Both the position numbers and the translations under genes were made by a program. Shown piece after piece: positions 4,783 to 5,098 of a stretch of DNA of 5,098 bases. The stretch comes from Burkholderiales bacterium (lineage in GTDB: Bacteria > Pseudomonadota > Gammaproteobacteria > Burkholderiales > SG8-41): positions 1 to 5,098 of the forward strand of contig JAIESJ010000107.1 of NCBI GenBank assembly GCA_019746155.1, given 5' to 3'. The notes beneath the pieces were generated by a model. It was not told where the DNA came from. It was given only the letters and a program-made list of their open reading frames with translations, and made no database searches. Position 1 is the first letter of the stretch. Every line of letters begins with the position of its first letter.

Positions 4783-5098
4783 CGATCATAACCGAAGACT
4801 GTCCGACGTTGCTGCTGGTGGACGACGACGCCACCTTTTGCCAGGTGCTGCGCAACGCGTTCGAGGCGCGCGGTTTCACCGTGCGCGTTGCGCACGACGC
4901 GGATCAGGGCATGGCGCTCGCCGCTGAGGACCCGCCCGAGTACGCCGTCGTGGATCTCAGGATGCCGGGGCCGTCGGGGCTCGAGCTCGTCCGGCAGATC
5001 AAGCAGCTCGACGAGAACACGCGCGTTGTCGTGCTCACCGGCTACGCCTCGATCGCCACGGCGGTCGAGGCGATCAAGCTTGGCGCTGCGCACTATCT
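4779..5098 (+). CDS. regA: RegA/PrrA/ActR-type response regulator, N-terminal part (3' end outside window)
   Basis: The receiver domain is nearly complete over 106 visible codons, and the gene runs off the window. Acidic pocket D15-D16 (LLLVDDD), phospho-acceptor D59 in AVVDLRMPG, T87 in VVVLTGYASIATAVEAIKLGA and K100 are all in place. The stretch GLELV...VVVLTGYASIATAVEAIKLGAAHYL is highly characteristic of RegA/PrrA/ActR/RoxR. These regulators carry a short C-terminal Fis-type helix-turn-helix (here beyond the window) and govern photosynthesis, respiration, denitrification and carbon or nitrogen fixation genes in response to oxygen. The ATG at 4779-4781 overlaps the regB stop (ATGA), and AGGG at 4765-4768 is a plausible RBS inside regB. 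Translational coupling with the kinase is expected. The identification would fail only if the missing C-terminus proved to be a different output domain. Confidence 0.93.
   Translation, partial: MTIITEDCPTLLLVDDDATFCQVLRNAFEARGFTVRVAHDADQGMALAAEDPPEYAVVDLRMPGPSGLELVRQIKQLDENTRVVVLTGYASIATAVEAIKLGAAHY

Noticed and set aside
4665..5093. 142-codon minus-strand open frame
   Set aside because: It is antisense to the end of regB and the regA receiver domain, both of which are clearly real.

Overview
This window is high-GC proteobacterial DNA, most likely betaproteobacterial. The evidence is strong G/C preference at third codon positions, a Gram-negative TonB-dependent outer-membrane receptor, a RegB/RegA-type redox two-component system, and a proteobacterial-style yybP-ykoY leader. 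The species cannot be named from the sequence. No mobile element, CRISPR array, tRNA or rRNA was seen.

Layout. (1) Positions 1-284 (+) hold the C-terminal end of a gamma-glutamyltransferase. (2) Positions 285-562 hold a promoter candidate with an 8-bp-arm palindrome, then a yybP-ykoY manganese riboswitch and its expression platform. (3) Positions 563-1132 (+) encode a complete 189-aa TMEM165/GDT1 (UPF0016) family Mn2+ exporter. (4) Positions 1133-1211 are a short convergent gap. On the minus strand it carries what looks like the last 21 codons of a methyl-accepting chemotaxis protein, ending in a CheR-docking-type pentapeptide with no gene in front of it. (5) Positions 1212-3182 (-) encode a TonB-dependent copper receptor of the OprC/NosA family with the CxxxM...HxM copper-binding motif intact. 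(6) Positions 3183-3498 are a divergent intergenic region. It has three inverted repeats that fit the GCGNC-N5-GNCGC pattern known for RegA/PrrA binding sites. (7) Positions 3499-4782 (+) encode a RegB/PrrB/RoxS-type histidine kinase. (8) Positions 4779-5098 (+) encode its partner RegA/PrrA/ActR-type response regulator, overlapping the kinase by 4 bp and cut by the window end.

How it fits together. The window combines metal homeostasis with redox signalling. The Mn exporter appears to be switched on by Mn through its leader RNA. The copper receptor is divergent from a redox two-component system whose likely binding sites lie between them. This suggests, as inference, that RegA~P controls both its own operon and outer-membrane copper uptake, which would supply copper for cuproenzymes such as haem-copper oxidases or nitrous oxide reductase. 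The most unusual observations are the cluster of RegA-like boxes, the orphan chemoreceptor tail abutting the receptor stop codon, and the mutually exclusive helices in the riboswitch expression platform.
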